Shown in pieces: positions 49,384 to 58,236 of a DNA stretch of 64,000 nt. The position numbers and the translations under genes are program-made. How positions within the stretch are numbered: position 1 is the first letter of the stretch; each line of letters starts with the position of its first letter. The notes below the pieces were generated by a model. That model ran no database searches and was not told the origin of the DNA. It saw nothing but the letters and a program-made list of their open reading frames with translations. Location: contig NZ_JAZARE010000013.1 in assembly GCF_036231905.1 (NCBI RefSeq), forward strand, positions 1-64,000. Reading direction: 5' to 3'. This DNA comes from CAMLIZ01 sp036231905. Its GTDB lineage: Bacteria > Pseudomonadota > Gammaproteobacteria > Burkholderiales > Burkholderiaceae_C.

Positions 49384-50499
49384 GTGGCAGCCCGCACGCT
49401 GTCCACCCGCGCGCTCAACCGCGCGCTGCTCGCGCGCCAGCTGCTGCTGCAGCGCAAGCGCCTGTCAGTGCCACAGGCGGTGCATGCGCTGGCGGGCCTG
49501 CAGTCGCAGGAGCCGCGCGATCCGCATGTGGCCTTGTGGTCACGCCTGTCCGGTTTCACCTCGTTGAGGCTGCACACGGCGGCGGCGAAGCGGGAAGTGG
49601 TGCGAGGCACCTTGCTGCGCGGCACCATCCACACGGTGAGCGCCGAGGACTACCTGGCGTTTCGCCGCCTGCTGCAGCCGGTGCTGGACCGCGAGCTGAA
49701 GGCGCATGCGCACCTGGCCGGTGGCTTCGAGATGCCGGCGCTGGAGGCGGCCGCGCGCGAGCTGCTCGCACGCGGCCCGCTGAACGCCCAGCAGATCGGC
49801 GAGGCGCTCGGCGCCACCTTTCCCAAGGCCGGCAAGGAGGGCCTGGCGCGGTGGGTGCGCACCTGCATTCCCCTGGCGATGGTGCCCGGCGATGAACGCT
49901 GGGGCTATTCCCGCCCGCCGCGCTTCCTGCCCGCCGATGACTGGCTGGGCGAAGCGCTGTCGCAGGCGACGCCGCTGTCGGCGCTGCTGCTGCGCGGGCT
50001 GGCGGCGATGGGCCCTGCGAGCGCGGCCGACCTGCGGTGCTGGTGCGGCCTGGGCGGCACGGCCAAGGCGCTGGAGGACCTGCGGCCGCAACTGCGAACC
50101 TTTCAGGACGAGCAGGGCCGCGAGCTCTTCGACCTGCCCCAGGCACCCCGCCCCCGGGCGGACACGCCGGCACCGGCGCGCCTGCTGCCCGAGTACGACA
50201 ACTGCCTGCTCTCGCACGAAGACCGCACGCGCATCGTGCCGGCCGAGCACGCCGCCCGGTTCGCCATGGGGCCGAACGGCCGGCGCCCGCGTGCGGTGCT
50301 GGTGGATGGCTTCGTGCGGGCGGGCTGGCAGATGCAAGTGGAAAAAGGCCTTGCCACGCTGAGCATCGAGCCTTTCGAGCGCCTGTCCGCCGACGCGGTG
50401 CAGCAGGTGGAGGAGGTGGCCGATGCGCTGGTGCGCTTCATGGAGCCGGACGCCGACCGGTACGCGGTGACCTGGCTGACAGTGCCCCGCGCACGCTGA
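49384..50499 (+). CDS. AlkZ/HTH_42-family DNA glycosylase-like protein
   Basis: 371 residues from GTG 49384. The N-terminus RQLLLQRKRLSVPQAVHALA followed by GLQSQEPRDPHVALWSRL contains the QxQ motif of AlkZ/AlkX (YcaQ-like) glycosylases, and VRGTLLRGTIHTVSAEDYL is the second family hallmark. The rest comprises tandem winged-helix domains ending in a beta-barrel-like part (RPRAVLVDGFVRAGWQMQVE). These enzymes release alkylated bases or unhook crosslinks, sometimes toxin adducts. Its position next to xthA, which handles abasic sites, supports a repair role. Confidence 0.82.
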   Translation: MAARTLSTRALNRALLARQLLLQRKRLSVPQAVHALAGLQSQEPRDPHVALWSRLSGFTSLRLHTAAAKREVVRGTLLRGTIHTVSAEDYLAFRRLLQPVLDRELKAHAHLAGGFEMPALEAAARELLARGPLNAQQIGEALGATFPKAGKEGLARWVRTCIPLAMVPGDERWGYSRPPRFLPADDWLGEALSQATPLSALLLRGLAAMGPASAADLRCWCGLGGTAKALEDLRPQLRTFQDEQGRELFDLPQAPRPRADTPAPARLLPEYDNCLLSHEDRTRIVPAEHAARFAMGPNGRRPRAVLVDGFVRAGWQMQVEKGLATLSIEPFERLSADAVQQVEEVADALVRFMEPDADRYAVTWLTVPRAR

Positions 50500-50543
50500 C
50501 CGAGTGCGGCATCGGGCTTGCGGGCCGGCGATGGAGCGGTGAT

Positions 50544-51260
50544 TCAGTGCGCCTGCAGCGCCACGCCATGCGCGCGCAACCAGTCAAACACCGCCTGCCG
50601 GCGCAGCTTTTCCTCCGCGCTCAACACGTTGTCCGGCGTCATCACCAGGTAGCGCTGGAAGGTGGCCTGCTGCGCGTTGCGCGCATGCGGGTCGGCACCG
50701 GCCTTCAGCAGGTCCAGCACGCGGGCGGCATCGTTGATCTTGGCCGCCACATGCAGCGCGGTGTTGCCCTGGGCATCGGGCCGGTTGGTGTCGGCATGCG
50801 CCTGCAGCAGTAGCCGGAACTGCGCTTCGCGCTCGCCCATCAGCGCCGCCATCAATGGCGTGGCGCCGCTGCGGCCGTGCGGCAGGTTGACATTCACCCG
50901 CCGCGCGAGCAAGGCCTGCAGGTAGGCGGGGTCGTCCGCCATGGCTGCCAGGTGCACCACGGTGGCGCCGCCGGTGCCCGGGCGCACAGGGTCGGCGCCC
51001 GCATCCAGCAAGGCGTTCAGGCCCGCCACGTTCTTGTTCAGTACGGCCCACTGCAGCAGGGTCACGCCTTGATCGCCGCTGGCATTGGGGTCCGCGCCGG
51101 CAGCGGCCAGCTGGCGCACCCGGGCGGCGTCGCCAGCGGCCGCGGCCTCGGCCAGCTGCGCTGCTGCGGGCGTTGCAAAAACCTGTCGAGCGTCCAAGCG
51201 CGGGGCTCCTTGCACCGTGGCGGCCCACAAGGCCAGCATCACGAGCAGCCAGTGTCGCAT
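50544..51260 (-). CDS. Exported ankyrin-repeat protein, candidate immunity or partner protein of the lipase
   Basis: 238 residues from ATG 51260. A signal peptide (HWLLVMLALWAATVQGAP) precedes four to five ankyrin repeats (about 40-205), for example GVTLLQWAVLNKNVAGLNAL, GATVVHLAAMADDPAYLQAL and GNTALHVAAKINDAARVLDL. The C-terminal tail (EEKLRRQAVFDWLRAHGV) is helical. It should be periplasmic and bind a protein. It starts 18 bases after the lipase gene, in the same direction, so the two are likely a functional pair, as in effector-immunity modules; that role is inferred. Confidence 0.85.
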   Translation of the reverse strand: MRHWLLVMLALWAATVQGAPRLDARQVFATPAAAQLAEAAAAGDAARVRQLAAAGADPNASGDQGVTLLQWAVLNKNVAGLNALLDAGADPVRPGTGGATVVHLAAMADDPAYLQALLARRVNVNLPHGRSGATPLMAALMGEREAQFRLLLQAHADTNRPDAQGNTALHVAAKINDAARVLDLLKAGADPHARNAQQATFQRYLVMTPDNVLSAEEKLRRQAVFDWLRAHGVALQAH

Positions 51261-51277
51261 CGACCGTCGTTGCGGGC

Positions 51278-52156
51278 TCAGTGCAGCCAGGGGCGGTCGG
51301 TGTTGAGCGACTGCAGCACCGCGTCCATCAGGTGCAAGGTCACCGGGCGGGCGGCCAGCTTCAGGCCCAGCTCCACCTGGTGCTTGAGCGCCACGCCGTC
51401 CAGCCAGTCGTACCAATGGTTCACCGGCTTTTCCAGCGGGGGCGCGCTCAGCTCGATCTTGTGGCCGGGGGCGTCCGGCATGGCGGCCTTGAGCAGCGGC
51501 ACACCTTCCTGCGCGCCGGTGAGGATCTCGCCGTGCACCGCATAGCGCCGGATCTGGCCCTGGTCGGCCACGGCCTTGGCGGCGGCCGGATCCAGCCCGA
51601 CGCGGCGCAAGGTGTTGTCGTTCACACCCGCGGCGTTGAAAGTGACCGCGGGGCTGCCGGTGGCCAGCGCGGCCGCGGCGGCGAGCCCGCCGCCCAGCGA
51701 ATGGCCGGTGATCGCGAGTTCATCGCCGAAGGCGAGCTTGGCATCCTTGGCCAGTGCGATCGCCTGGTTGTATTGCGCCGCATCCAGCCCCAGGCCCTGG
51801 CCCAGGTTGTTGAGCCAGTCGGGGATGTCGTTGGAGCCGGCGAAGGCCAGCGTGTAGTGGCCATCGCCGTCGGTGTACATCGCGGCACGGAAGCCGGTGG
51901 TCTTGTCCTCCAGCTGGTCGGGCGAGATGCCGGCGGCCGAGAGCGCGGTGTCGTCGAGCCGGCTCCAGCCCTGCACACCGGTGCTGCCGGTGAGGTACAC
52001 GTCCTGCGCCATGTGGGCGAAGTCCAGGTCGATCGCTTGCGATTGCGTACCGCGCACCTGGCTGTCGAAGGACACGGAGGCCGCGGCGGGCTCGTCGTGC
52101 CAGTTGGCGGCAGCCCAGGGTTGCGTCGACGCGGAGGACAGAACTTGAAGGCTCAT
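51278..52156 (-). CDS. Class-3-type lipase without signal peptide
   Basis: 292 residues. Central alpha/beta-hydrolase core with the nucleophile elbow GHSLGGG (Ser153, residues 151-157), preceded by YTLAFAGSND (oxyanion loop, about 101-110), the order found in lipase class 3/Mbeg1-like phospholipases. Asp/His partners are probably among D180-D189 and H208 or H247. There is no Sec signal peptide and no hydrophobic start, so if exported it must use a dedicated system (type I, III or VI). Followed directly by the exported ankyrin-repeat gene. Confidence 0.82.
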   Translation of the reverse strand: MSLQVLSSASTQPWAAANWHDEPAAASVSFDSQVRGTQSQAIDLDFAHMAQDVYLTGSTGVQGWSRLDDTALSAAGISPDQLEDKTTGFRAAMYTDGDGHYTLAFAGSNDIPDWLNNLGQGLGLDAAQYNQAIALAKDAKLAFGDELAITGHSLGGGLAAAAALATGSPAVTFNAAGVNDNTLRRVGLDPAAAKAVADQGQIRRYAVHGEILTGAQEGVPLLKAAMPDAPGHKIELSAPPLEKPVNHWYDWLDGVALKHQVELGLKLAARPVTLHLMDAVLQSLNTDRPWLH

Positions 52157-52204
52157 GCACGAACTCCCGGTGTGCGATGGCCCTCAATCTAGGCAGCAGC
52201 GGCG

Positions 52205-52243
52205 GTGCCCACAAGCTGGGATCGTTCCCAGCGGTGCGGGCAC
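52205..52243. terminator. Strong hairpin between the liv operon and the lipase gene
   Basis: GCTGGGA-TCGT-TCCCAGC (52215-52232) is a perfect 7-base stem nested inside GTGCCC (52205-52210) and GGGCAC (52238-52243). It lies just after the livF stop in the leftward direction and 49 bases before the lipase start. There is no clear U-run, so it may terminate the liv transcript with help, or act as a leader structure or operator for the lipase gene. Confidence 0.5.
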
Positions 52244-52250
52244 GGCGCGC

Positions 52251-52961
52251 CTACACGCCCAGGCAGGCCGCCAGCGCGGGATCGGCCTGCACCTGCGCGC
52301 GTTCGCCCGCCAGCACCGCCACGCCCTTCTGCAGCACGATGGCACGGTCGCTCTGCGACAGCACGCGCCGGTAGTCGCGGTCCACCACGATGGTGGCGAT
52401 GCCGCTGTCGCGGATGCTGCGGATCACGCGCCAGATCTCTTCCACGATCAGCGGCGCCAGGCCTTCGGTGGCTTCGTCGAGGATGAGCACGCGCGGGTTG
52501 GTGAGCAGCGCGCGGCCGATGGACAACATCTGCTGTTCGCCGCCGGAGAGTTGCCCGCCCAGGTGCTGCAGGCGTTCGGCCAGGCGGGGGAAGGTGGCCA
52601 TCACGCGGTCGAAGCGCCAATCGCTGGTGCCGCCAGTGCCCGGGCGGGCGGCCATCACCAGGTTCTCCCGCACCGAGAGGTTCGGGAACACGCCACGGCC
52701 CTCGGGGACGTAGGCCACCCCCAGCCGCGCCACCTCGTGTGGTGCCGCCCGGCTCATGTCGCGGCCCATCACCTGGATGCGGCCCTGGCGCTCGCGCACA
52801 TGGCCGAGCAGGGTGCGGATCAGGGTGGACTTGCCCATGCCGTTGCGGCCCAGCAGCCCCAGCGTTTCACCGGGCGCCAGCTGCACATCCACCCCGCGCA
52901 GCACATGGGCGCTGCCGTACCAGGCCTGCAGGCCGGTGGCGTCGATCAGCCAGTCAGCCAT
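52251..52961 (-). CDS. livF: Liv-type ABC transporter ATP-binding protein LivF
   Basis: 236 residues from ATG 52961, with GGAGG before it; it overlaps the livG stop by eight bases. Walker A GRNGMGKST (about 37-45), signature LSGGEQQMLS and Walker B RVLILDEATEGLAP identify the LivF family of branched-chain amino acid/urea/aromatic acid importers. Last gene of the leftward unit bclA - hydrolase - livH - livM - livG - livF, so it most likely energises benzoate uptake. Confidence 0.93.
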   Translation of the reverse strand: MADWLIDATGLQAWYGSAHVLRGVDVQLAPGETLGLLGRNGMGKSTLIRTLLGHVRERQGRIQVMGRDMSRAAPHEVARLGVAYVPEGRGVFPNLSVRENLVMAARPGTGGTSDWRFDRVMATFPRLAERLQHLGGQLSGGEQQMLSIGRALLTNPRVLILDEATEGLAPLIVEEIWRVIRSIRDSGIATIVVDRDYRRVLSQSDRAIVLQKGVAVLAGERAQVQADPALAACLGV

Positions 52962-53730
52962 GCCCGGCCTCCGCATCTGCCATCTCCGCATGGCCGCCCA
53001 GGTAAGCCTGCTGCACCTGCGCGTTGGCGCGCACGGCCTCGGGTGTGCCGGTGGCCAGCACGCTGCCGTTGACCATCACCGTGATGGTGTCGGCCACCGC
53101 GAACACCGCATCCATGTCGTGTTCGATCAGCAGGATGGCGTGGTCGTCGCGCAATGAACGCAGCAGCGCCAGCATGCGCTGGGATTCCTCCGGGCCCATG
53201 CCGGCCAGCGGCTCGTCCAGCAGCAGCACGCGGGGCTGGGTGGCCAGGCACATCGCCACTTCGAGCTGCCGTTTCTGGCCGTGTGAGAGGTTGGCGGCCG
53301 GCTGCTCGGCCAGCGCCGACAGCCCGCAGCGTGTCATCGCTTCGTCGGCGCAGCCCTGGCTGAAGCTGCAGCGGCTGGCGGCCTGCCACAGCTTCCAGGG
53401 TTGCGGCTGGCGCGCCTGGGCCGCGAGGCGGCAGTTCTCCCGCACCGTGAGCGGCAGGAAGACATTGGTGCGCTGGTAGCTGCGGTTCAGGCCCGCTGCG
53501 GCGCGCCGCGGTTGCGACCATGCGGAGATGTCGCGGCCGTCGAGCAGCACTTGGCCGCTGCTGGCGCTCAGCTCGCCGGACAGCAGGTTCACCAGCGTTG
53601 ACTTGCCGGCGCCGTTGGTCCCGATCACCGCATGGATGCGGGCCGGCTCCAGGGCGAGCGAGACCTGGTCCACCGCGGCCAGCGCGCCGAAGCGGCGGCT
53701 GAGCTGGCGTGCTTCCAGCACCGGCGTCAT
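52954..53730 (-). CDS. livG: Liv-type ABC transporter ATP-binding protein LivG
   Basis: 258 residues from ATG 53730, overlapping the livM stop by four bases. Motifs: Walker A IGTNGAGKSTL (about 36-46), the LivG-specific LNRSYQRTNVFLPLTVRENC, signature NLSHGQKRQLEVAM and Walker B VLLLDEPLAGMGPEES. With LivF it powers the LivHM channel. Presence inside the benzoate island points to an aromatic substrate (inference). Confidence 0.94.
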   Translation of the reverse strand: MTPVLEARQLSRRFGALAAVDQVSLALEPARIHAVIGTNGAGKSTLVNLLSGELSASSGQVLLDGRDISAWSQPRRAAAGLNRSYQRTNVFLPLTVRENCRLAAQARQPQPWKLWQAASRCSFSQGCADEAMTRCGLSALAEQPAANLSHGQKRQLEVAMCLATQPRVLLLDEPLAGMGPEESQRMLALLRSLRDDHAILLIEHDMDAVFAVADTITVMVNGSVLATGTPEAVRANAQVQQAYLGGHAEMADAEAGHG

Positions 53731-54743
53731 GGCGTTTCCCCTGCGGTGCCGGCCGGGGCGAGCGTGCTGTCCAGCGGGCGGCTGCGCCGGCGCAACCAGC
53801 GCGTGCCACCCACCAGGCCTTGCGGCAGCAGCACCACGGCGGCAATGACAAAACCACCCAGCAGCAGCTGCCAATGTTTGGTGAGCGACTGGAACCATTC
53901 CGACAGCAGCACGAAGGAGGCAGCCCCGATCACCGCCCCGGCCAGGCTGCCCAGCCCGCCCAGGATGATCATCAGCAACGCATTGCCTGACTGGTGCCAG
54001 GACAGGATCTCCGGGTTCACATAGCCGTTGCGCACCGCGTACAGAAAGCCGGCCAGGCCGGCGAAGGCCGCGCCGATCACGAAGCTCGCCAGCTTGTACG
54101 CCAGGGTGGGGAAGCCGGCCGCGCGCATACGCTGCTCGTTGTGGCGGATGCCGATGAAGGCATGGCCCAGGCGCGAGCGCAGCAGCAGCCCGAGCGCGGC
54201 CACGGTGAAGGCGCACAGCGCCAGCGCAAACCAGTAGAAGTGATGCGGCTGCTGCAGGTCCACCAGCTGGAGCCCGCCGATCTTGAACTCCGGCCGGAAG
54301 TAGATGTAGGCGCCGTCGCTGCCGCCAAACCAGGCGGTGTCGTGCACCACGAAGTACACCAGCTGCGCGAAGGCCAGCGTGACCATGATGAAGTACACGC
54401 CCTTGGTGCGCATCACCAGGGCGCCGATCAGCAGCGCCAGCAGCGCCGCACCGCCCACCGCCGCTGCCATGAGCCACCAGCCATTGCCCGCTTCCGACTG
54501 CGGCGCGAGCACCGACACCACATAGGCCGCGCAGCCGAAGTAGGCCGCATGGCCCAGGCTCACCAGCCCCGTGGTGCCGACCAGCAGCTGCAGGCTGAGC
54601 GCAAAGATCGCCATCGTGAGCACCTGGGCGCCCAGCTCCAGGTGGAATGGCGTGCCGATCGGCGGCGGCAGCCAGGGCAGGGTGGCCAGCAGGCCGAAGG
54701 CCAGCCACCAGCCGATGCGTGCGGGCGTGAGGCGGGCCATCAT
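53727..54743 (-). CDS. livM: Liv-type ABC transporter permease LivM
   Basis: 338 residues from ATG 54743, within the livH stop (four-base overlap). Eight to nine membrane helices; LLVGTTGLVSLGHAAYFGCA and the EAA-like region (FIGIRHNEQRMRAAGFPTLA) plus GNALLMIILGGLGSLAGAVI are those of LivM permeases. Forms the channel with LivH. Confidence 0.94.
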   Translation of the reverse strand: MMARLTPARIGWWLAFGLLATLPWLPPPIGTPFHLELGAQVLTMAIFALSLQLLVGTTGLVSLGHAAYFGCAAYVVSVLAPQSEAGNGWWLMAAAVGGAALLALLIGALVMRTKGVYFIMVTLAFAQLVYFVVHDTAWFGGSDGAYIYFRPEFKIGGLQLVDLQQPHHFYWFALALCAFTVAALGLLLRSRLGHAFIGIRHNEQRMRAAGFPTLAYKLASFVIGAAFAGLAGFLYAVRNGYVNPEILSWHQSGNALLMIILGGLGSLAGAVIGAASFVLLSEWFQSLTKHWQLLLGGFVIAAVVLLPQGLVGGTRWLRRRSRPLDSTLAPAGTAGETP

Positions 54744-55615
54744 CCGGCCTGCCCCGGCTTGAACAGGCCTTCCGGCTTCCACAGCAGGATGGCGGCCATC
54801 AGCACATACACCAGCGCGCCGGCCGCCTGCTGCCAGAACACCTTGCCAAAGGTGTCCACCACGCCGATGAGCAGGGCCGCCACCAGCGCGCCCTTGATCG
54901 AGCCGATGCCGCCGATCACCACCACCACGAAGCACACGATCAGCACCTGCGCGCCCATGCCGGGATACACCGAGGACACCGGCGCGGCGATCATGCCGGC
55001 CAGCACCGCAAACGCCACGCCGGCTGCGAACACCAGCCGGTACAGCAGGCTGATGTTGATGCCCAGCGACTGCACCATCTCGCGGTTCACCGAGCCGGCG
55101 CGCACCATCATGCCGATGCGGGTGCGCGAGATCACCACGTACATCAGCAGCGCCACCGCCAGGCACACGCCTGAGATGAAGAGGCGATAGATGGGGTAGC
55201 TCATGCCGTTGCCGATGGCGACGCTGCCTGAAAGCCAGGCCGGCACGTTCACGCCATGCACGTCGTCGCCCACGATCAGGCTGCGCAGCTCCTCGAACAC
55301 CAGGATCAGGCCGTAGGTGAGCAGCACCTGCTGCAGGTGGTCGCGCTCATACAGGAAGCTGAAGAACACCCACTCCAGCAAATAGCCGAACAGCACCGCC
55401 AGCACGATGCCCAGCACCAAGGCGAGCATGAAGTTGCCGGTGAGCGCGGACAGGCTGAACGCCATGTACGCACCGATCATGTAGAAGCTGCCGTGCGCGA
55501 GGTTGATCACGCCCATGATCCCGAAGATCAGCGTCAGCCCGCTGGCCACCAGGAACAGCAGCAGCCCGTACTGCAGGCTGTTCAGGCACTGGATGAGGAA
55601 GGTGGTCAGGTCCAT
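54740..55615 (-). CDS. livH: Liv-type ABC transporter permease LivH
   Basis: 291 residues, eight or more membrane helices. LTLIFGIMGVINLAHGSFYM (about 27-46) and VVIGGIGSIKGALVAALLIG are typical LivH motifs. First of the four transporter genes, 22 bases after the alpha/beta hydrolase. No substrate-binding protein (livJ) is encoded in this unit or elsewhere in the window. Confidence 0.94.
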   Translation of the reverse strand: MDLTTFLIQCLNSLQYGLLLFLVASGLTLIFGIMGVINLAHGSFYMIGAYMAFSLSALTGNFMLALVLGIVLAVLFGYLLEWVFFSFLYERDHLQQVLLTYGLILVFEELRSLIVGDDVHGVNVPAWLSGSVAIGNGMSYPIYRLFISGVCLAVALLMYVVISRTRIGMMVRAGSVNREMVQSLGINISLLYRLVFAAGVAFAVLAGMIAAPVSSVYPGMGAQVLIVCFVVVVIGGIGSIKGALVAALLIGVVDTFGKVFWQQAAGALVYVLMAAILLWKPEGLFKPGQAG

Positions 55616-55637
55616 GGTGCAAGCAAGGGCAGGGCGC

Positions 55638-56504
55638 TCATTGTGGCGGCAGGCTGGTGAGGAATTGGCGGGTGGCCTGGATCACTGCCTCCGGCTGGTC
55701 GCGGTGGGGGGAGTGGCCGCAGCCGGCCAGCTTGAGCAAGCGGGTGCCCGGCACAGCGGCGGCAATGCCGTCGATCTGCGCCATGGTGCCGTAGGGATCG
55801 TCCTCGCCCTGCATGGCCAGCAGCGGGCAGCCGATGTCATGCAGCAAGCCGGTGATGTCCCAGGCTTCGAACTCGGGCGCCAGCCAGATGTCGTTCCAGC
55901 CATGGAAGGCCGAGTCCACGTCGTCGTGGTAGCGCGCCAGGCGCTCGCGCAGGTCGCCATCCAGATAGGCCTGCCGTGCCTGCCGGATGCTCGCCAGGCC
56001 GAAGGCCTCCACCAGGATGTGCGGCGCCAGCACCACTGCGGCGCTCACCCGTCGAGGGAAACGCGCCGCATGGATCAGCGCGATGGAGCCGCCGTCGCTG
56101 TGGCCGAACAGGGCATAGCGCTGCTGCACGCCCAGCGCGTCCAGCAAGGCGGGCAGCAGTTGCTCGGCCTGCCGGTGCATGAAGTCGACCGGCCAGCGGT
56201 CGGCCTGTCCACGGGGGGTGGACCGGCCATAGCCCGGACGCGAATACACCAGGCCGCGGTATCCCAGCGCGTCGCACAGCTGCTGCGGAAAGTGTTTCCA
56301 CATGGCGAGCGAGCCCAGGCCCTCATGCAGGAACACCAGCAGCGGGGCGGCGGGCGCGGTGGTGCCCACCCAGGCGTGCTCGATCACCACATGGCGGCCC
56401 TCGAAGGGCACGGTCGCGAACTGCTCGTGCGTCACGAGCCGGCCTCGTCGCCCACGCTGCAGCTTGAGGGTGTTGGCTTCATGCGCCGGCCTGCTCGCGC
56501 TCAC
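55638..56504 (-). CDS. Alpha/beta hydrolase of the benzoate island
   Basis: 288 residues from ATG 56504, overlapping the ligase gene by 26 bases. Alpha/beta-hydrolase fold: oxyanion region LVFLHEGLGSLAMWKHFPQQ, nucleophile elbow FGHSDGGSIALIHA (Ser about 134), acid in LAMQGEDDPYGTM (Asp about 234) and His in LAGCGHSPHRDQP (about 264). Such hydrolases occur in many box clusters; a thioesterase or ester/lactone hydrolase function on pathway intermediates or dead-end CoA esters is plausible but unproven. Confidence 0.85.
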   Translation of the reverse strand: MSASRPAHEANTLKLQRGRRGRLVTHEQFATVPFEGRHVVIEHAWVGTTAPAAPLLVFLHEGLGSLAMWKHFPQQLCDALGYRGLVYSRPGYGRSTPRGQADRWPVDFMHRQAEQLLPALLDALGVQQRYALFGHSDGGSIALIHAARFPRRVSAAVVLAPHILVEAFGLASIRQARQAYLDGDLRERLARYHDDVDSAFHGWNDIWLAPEFEAWDITGLLHDIGCPLLAMQGEDDPYGTMAQIDGIAAAVPGTRLLKLAGCGHSPHRDQPEAVIQATRQFLTSLPPQ

Positions 56505-58113
56505 GCAAGCGGAAGCGCTGGATCTTGCCGGTGGCCGTCTTGGGCAGCTCGTCCACGAAGTCCAGCAAGCGGGGGTACTTGTGCGGTGCCAGTCGCTGCT
56601 TGACGAAATCCTTCAGCTCCTGGGCCAGCGCTTCGCTCGGCGCCGCAGCGGGCTTGGGCACCACGAAGGCCTTGACCTTGGTGAGCCCTTGCGCGTCCGG
56701 CACGCCGATCACCGCCGCCTCCAGCACCGCCGGGTGCTGCATCAGCGTGGATTCCACCTCGAAGGGCGACACGTACTGGCCGCTCACCTTCAGCATGTCG
56801 TCGCCGCGGCCGGCGTACACGTAGTAGCCGTCTTCGTCGCGCGAGTATTTGTCGCCGCTGCGGGTCCATTCGCCGCAGAAGGTGTTGCACGACTTCTCCC
56901 GGTTGGCCCAGTACATCAGCGCAGCCGACGGCCCCTTGATGAAGAGGTCGCCCACCTCGTGCGCGCCATGCAGCACGCGGCCCTGTTCGTCGCGCAGCTC
57001 CACCTCGTAGCCGGGCACCGGCTTGCCGGTGCTGCCGTAGCGCACGTCGCCCGGCCGGTTGGACAAAAAGATGTGCAGCATCTCGGTGGAGCCGATGCCG
57101 TCGATGATCTCGGCGCCAAAGCGGGCGGTGAAGCGCTCGCCGATCTCGCGTGGCAGCGCTTCGCCGGCCGACGAACACAGCCGCAGCGCCACCTGCTCGC
57201 GCGCCGGCAGCTGGGGCGACGCCAGCATGCCGGCATAACCGGTGGGTGCGCCGAAGAACACGGTGGGCCGGCAGGGCGGCTGGCCATCCAATCCGGCGGC
57301 GGCGCGCTGCGGTGGCGTGTCGCCCAGCCAGCGCCGGAACACCGCATCCGGCGTGGGGCGTTCGGCCATCAGCACCGTGGTGGCACCCACCGACAAGGGA
57401 AAGCTCAGGGCATTGCCCAGGCCATAGGCAAAGAACAGCTTGGCCGCAGAGAAGCACACATCGTGTTCGTTCAGCCCCAGCACCGGCTGCGCGTACAGCT
57501 CGGCCGTCCAGTAGAGGTTGGCGTGGCTGTGCACCGTGCCCTTGGGCCGGCCGGTGGAGCCGGAGGAGTAAAGCCAGAAGCCGATGTCGTCACGCTGGGT
57601 GGTGGCGGGTGTGGCGGTGGCCGGCTGCGCGGCCAGCCAGGTGTCGAAGTCGTGCGCGCCGGCAGGCAAGTCGCCACCGCCGCGCGACACCACCAGCTGC
57701 TGCAGCTCATGGTCGCCCTGTTCCATCGCGGCTTGCAGCCCGGGCAGCAGCGCGCCCGACACCAGCGCCGCTTGCGCCCGGCTATGCGCCAGGATGTAGG
57801 CATGGTCGGCCGGCGTCAGCAGGGTGTTCACCGCCACCGGCACCACGCCCGCGTGCAGGCAACCCAGGAAGGCTTGCGGCCAGTGGTTGCAGTCGTGCAT
57901 CAGCAGCAGCACGCGCTCTTCGCGCCGCAGGCCCAGCGCCCGCAAGCCGTTTGCCACCCGTTCGATGCCTTCGGCGAGCTCGCCATAACTCAGTGTGCCG
58001 GCGTCGTCGATGTAGGCACACTTGGCCGCACGCGCGGCATTGCGTGCCATCAGGTGCTGCGCGAAGTTGAAGCGCTCCGGCGGGGGGGCCGGCAGGCATG
58101 GGGCGGGCGACAT
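56479..58113 (-). CDS. bclA: Benzoate-CoA ligase
   Basis: 544 residues from ATG 58113. An ANL-superfamily enzyme: A3 loop YSSGSTGRPKGT (about 182-193), FFAYGLGNALSFPLSVGAT and GSTEMLHIFLSN, which are characteristic of benzoate-CoA ligases, hinge YAGRGDDMLKVSGQYVSP, and the catalytic Lys in KTATGKIQRF near residue 530. It makes benzoyl-CoA from benzoate, ATP and CoA, the substrate of BoxAB. It starts the leftward unit from a promoter adjoining the boxR promoter. Confidence 0.94.
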   Translation of the reverse strand: MSPAPCLPAPPPERFNFAQHLMARNAARAAKCAYIDDAGTLSYGELAEGIERVANGLRALGLRREERVLLLMHDCNHWPQAFLGCLHAGVVPVAVNTLLTPADHAYILAHSRAQAALVSGALLPGLQAAMEQGDHELQQLVVSRGGGDLPAGAHDFDTWLAAQPATATPATTQRDDIGFWLYSSGSTGRPKGTVHSHANLYWTAELYAQPVLGLNEHDVCFSAAKLFFAYGLGNALSFPLSVGATTVLMAERPTPDAVFRRWLGDTPPQRAAAGLDGQPPCRPTVFFGAPTGYAGMLASPQLPAREQVALRLCSSAGEALPREIGERFTARFGAEIIDGIGSTEMLHIFLSNRPGDVRYGSTGKPVPGYEVELRDEQGRVLHGAHEVGDLFIKGPSAALMYWANREKSCNTFCGEWTRSGDKYSRDEDGYYVYAGRGDDMLKVSGQYVSPFEVESTLMQHPAVLEAAVIGVPDAQGLTKVKAFVVPKPAAAPSEALAQELKDFVKQRLAPHKYPRLLDFVDELPKTATGKIQRFRLREREQAGA

Positions 58114-58167
58114 GAGCGACTCCTGTTGCGCCGGGTTGCCGTGGGTAACACCACCGTGCGCCGGGGC

Positions 58168-58209
58168 AAGTTAACCTTGCCTTGAGGTCGCGTCAAGCAC
58201 TATAGTGCA
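58168..58209. promoter_or_regulatory. Divergent bclA/boxR promoters with a BoxR-type operator
   Basis: Leftward: -35 TTGACG (58196-58191), 17-base spacer, -10 TAACTT (58173-58168), for bclA. Rightward: TTGCCT (58177-58182), 18-base spacer, TATAGT (58201-58206), for boxR. AGCA-CTATAG-TGCA (58196-58209), also a perfect palindrome GCACTATAGTGC, overlaps the boxR -10 and touches the bclA -35. It fits the TGCA-N6-TGCA operators of the BzdR/BoxR family with one change, so a single bound repressor could close both promoters. Confidence 0.75.
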
Positions 58210-58236
58210 TCACCTCGGGTAAATCAGAAGAAAACC

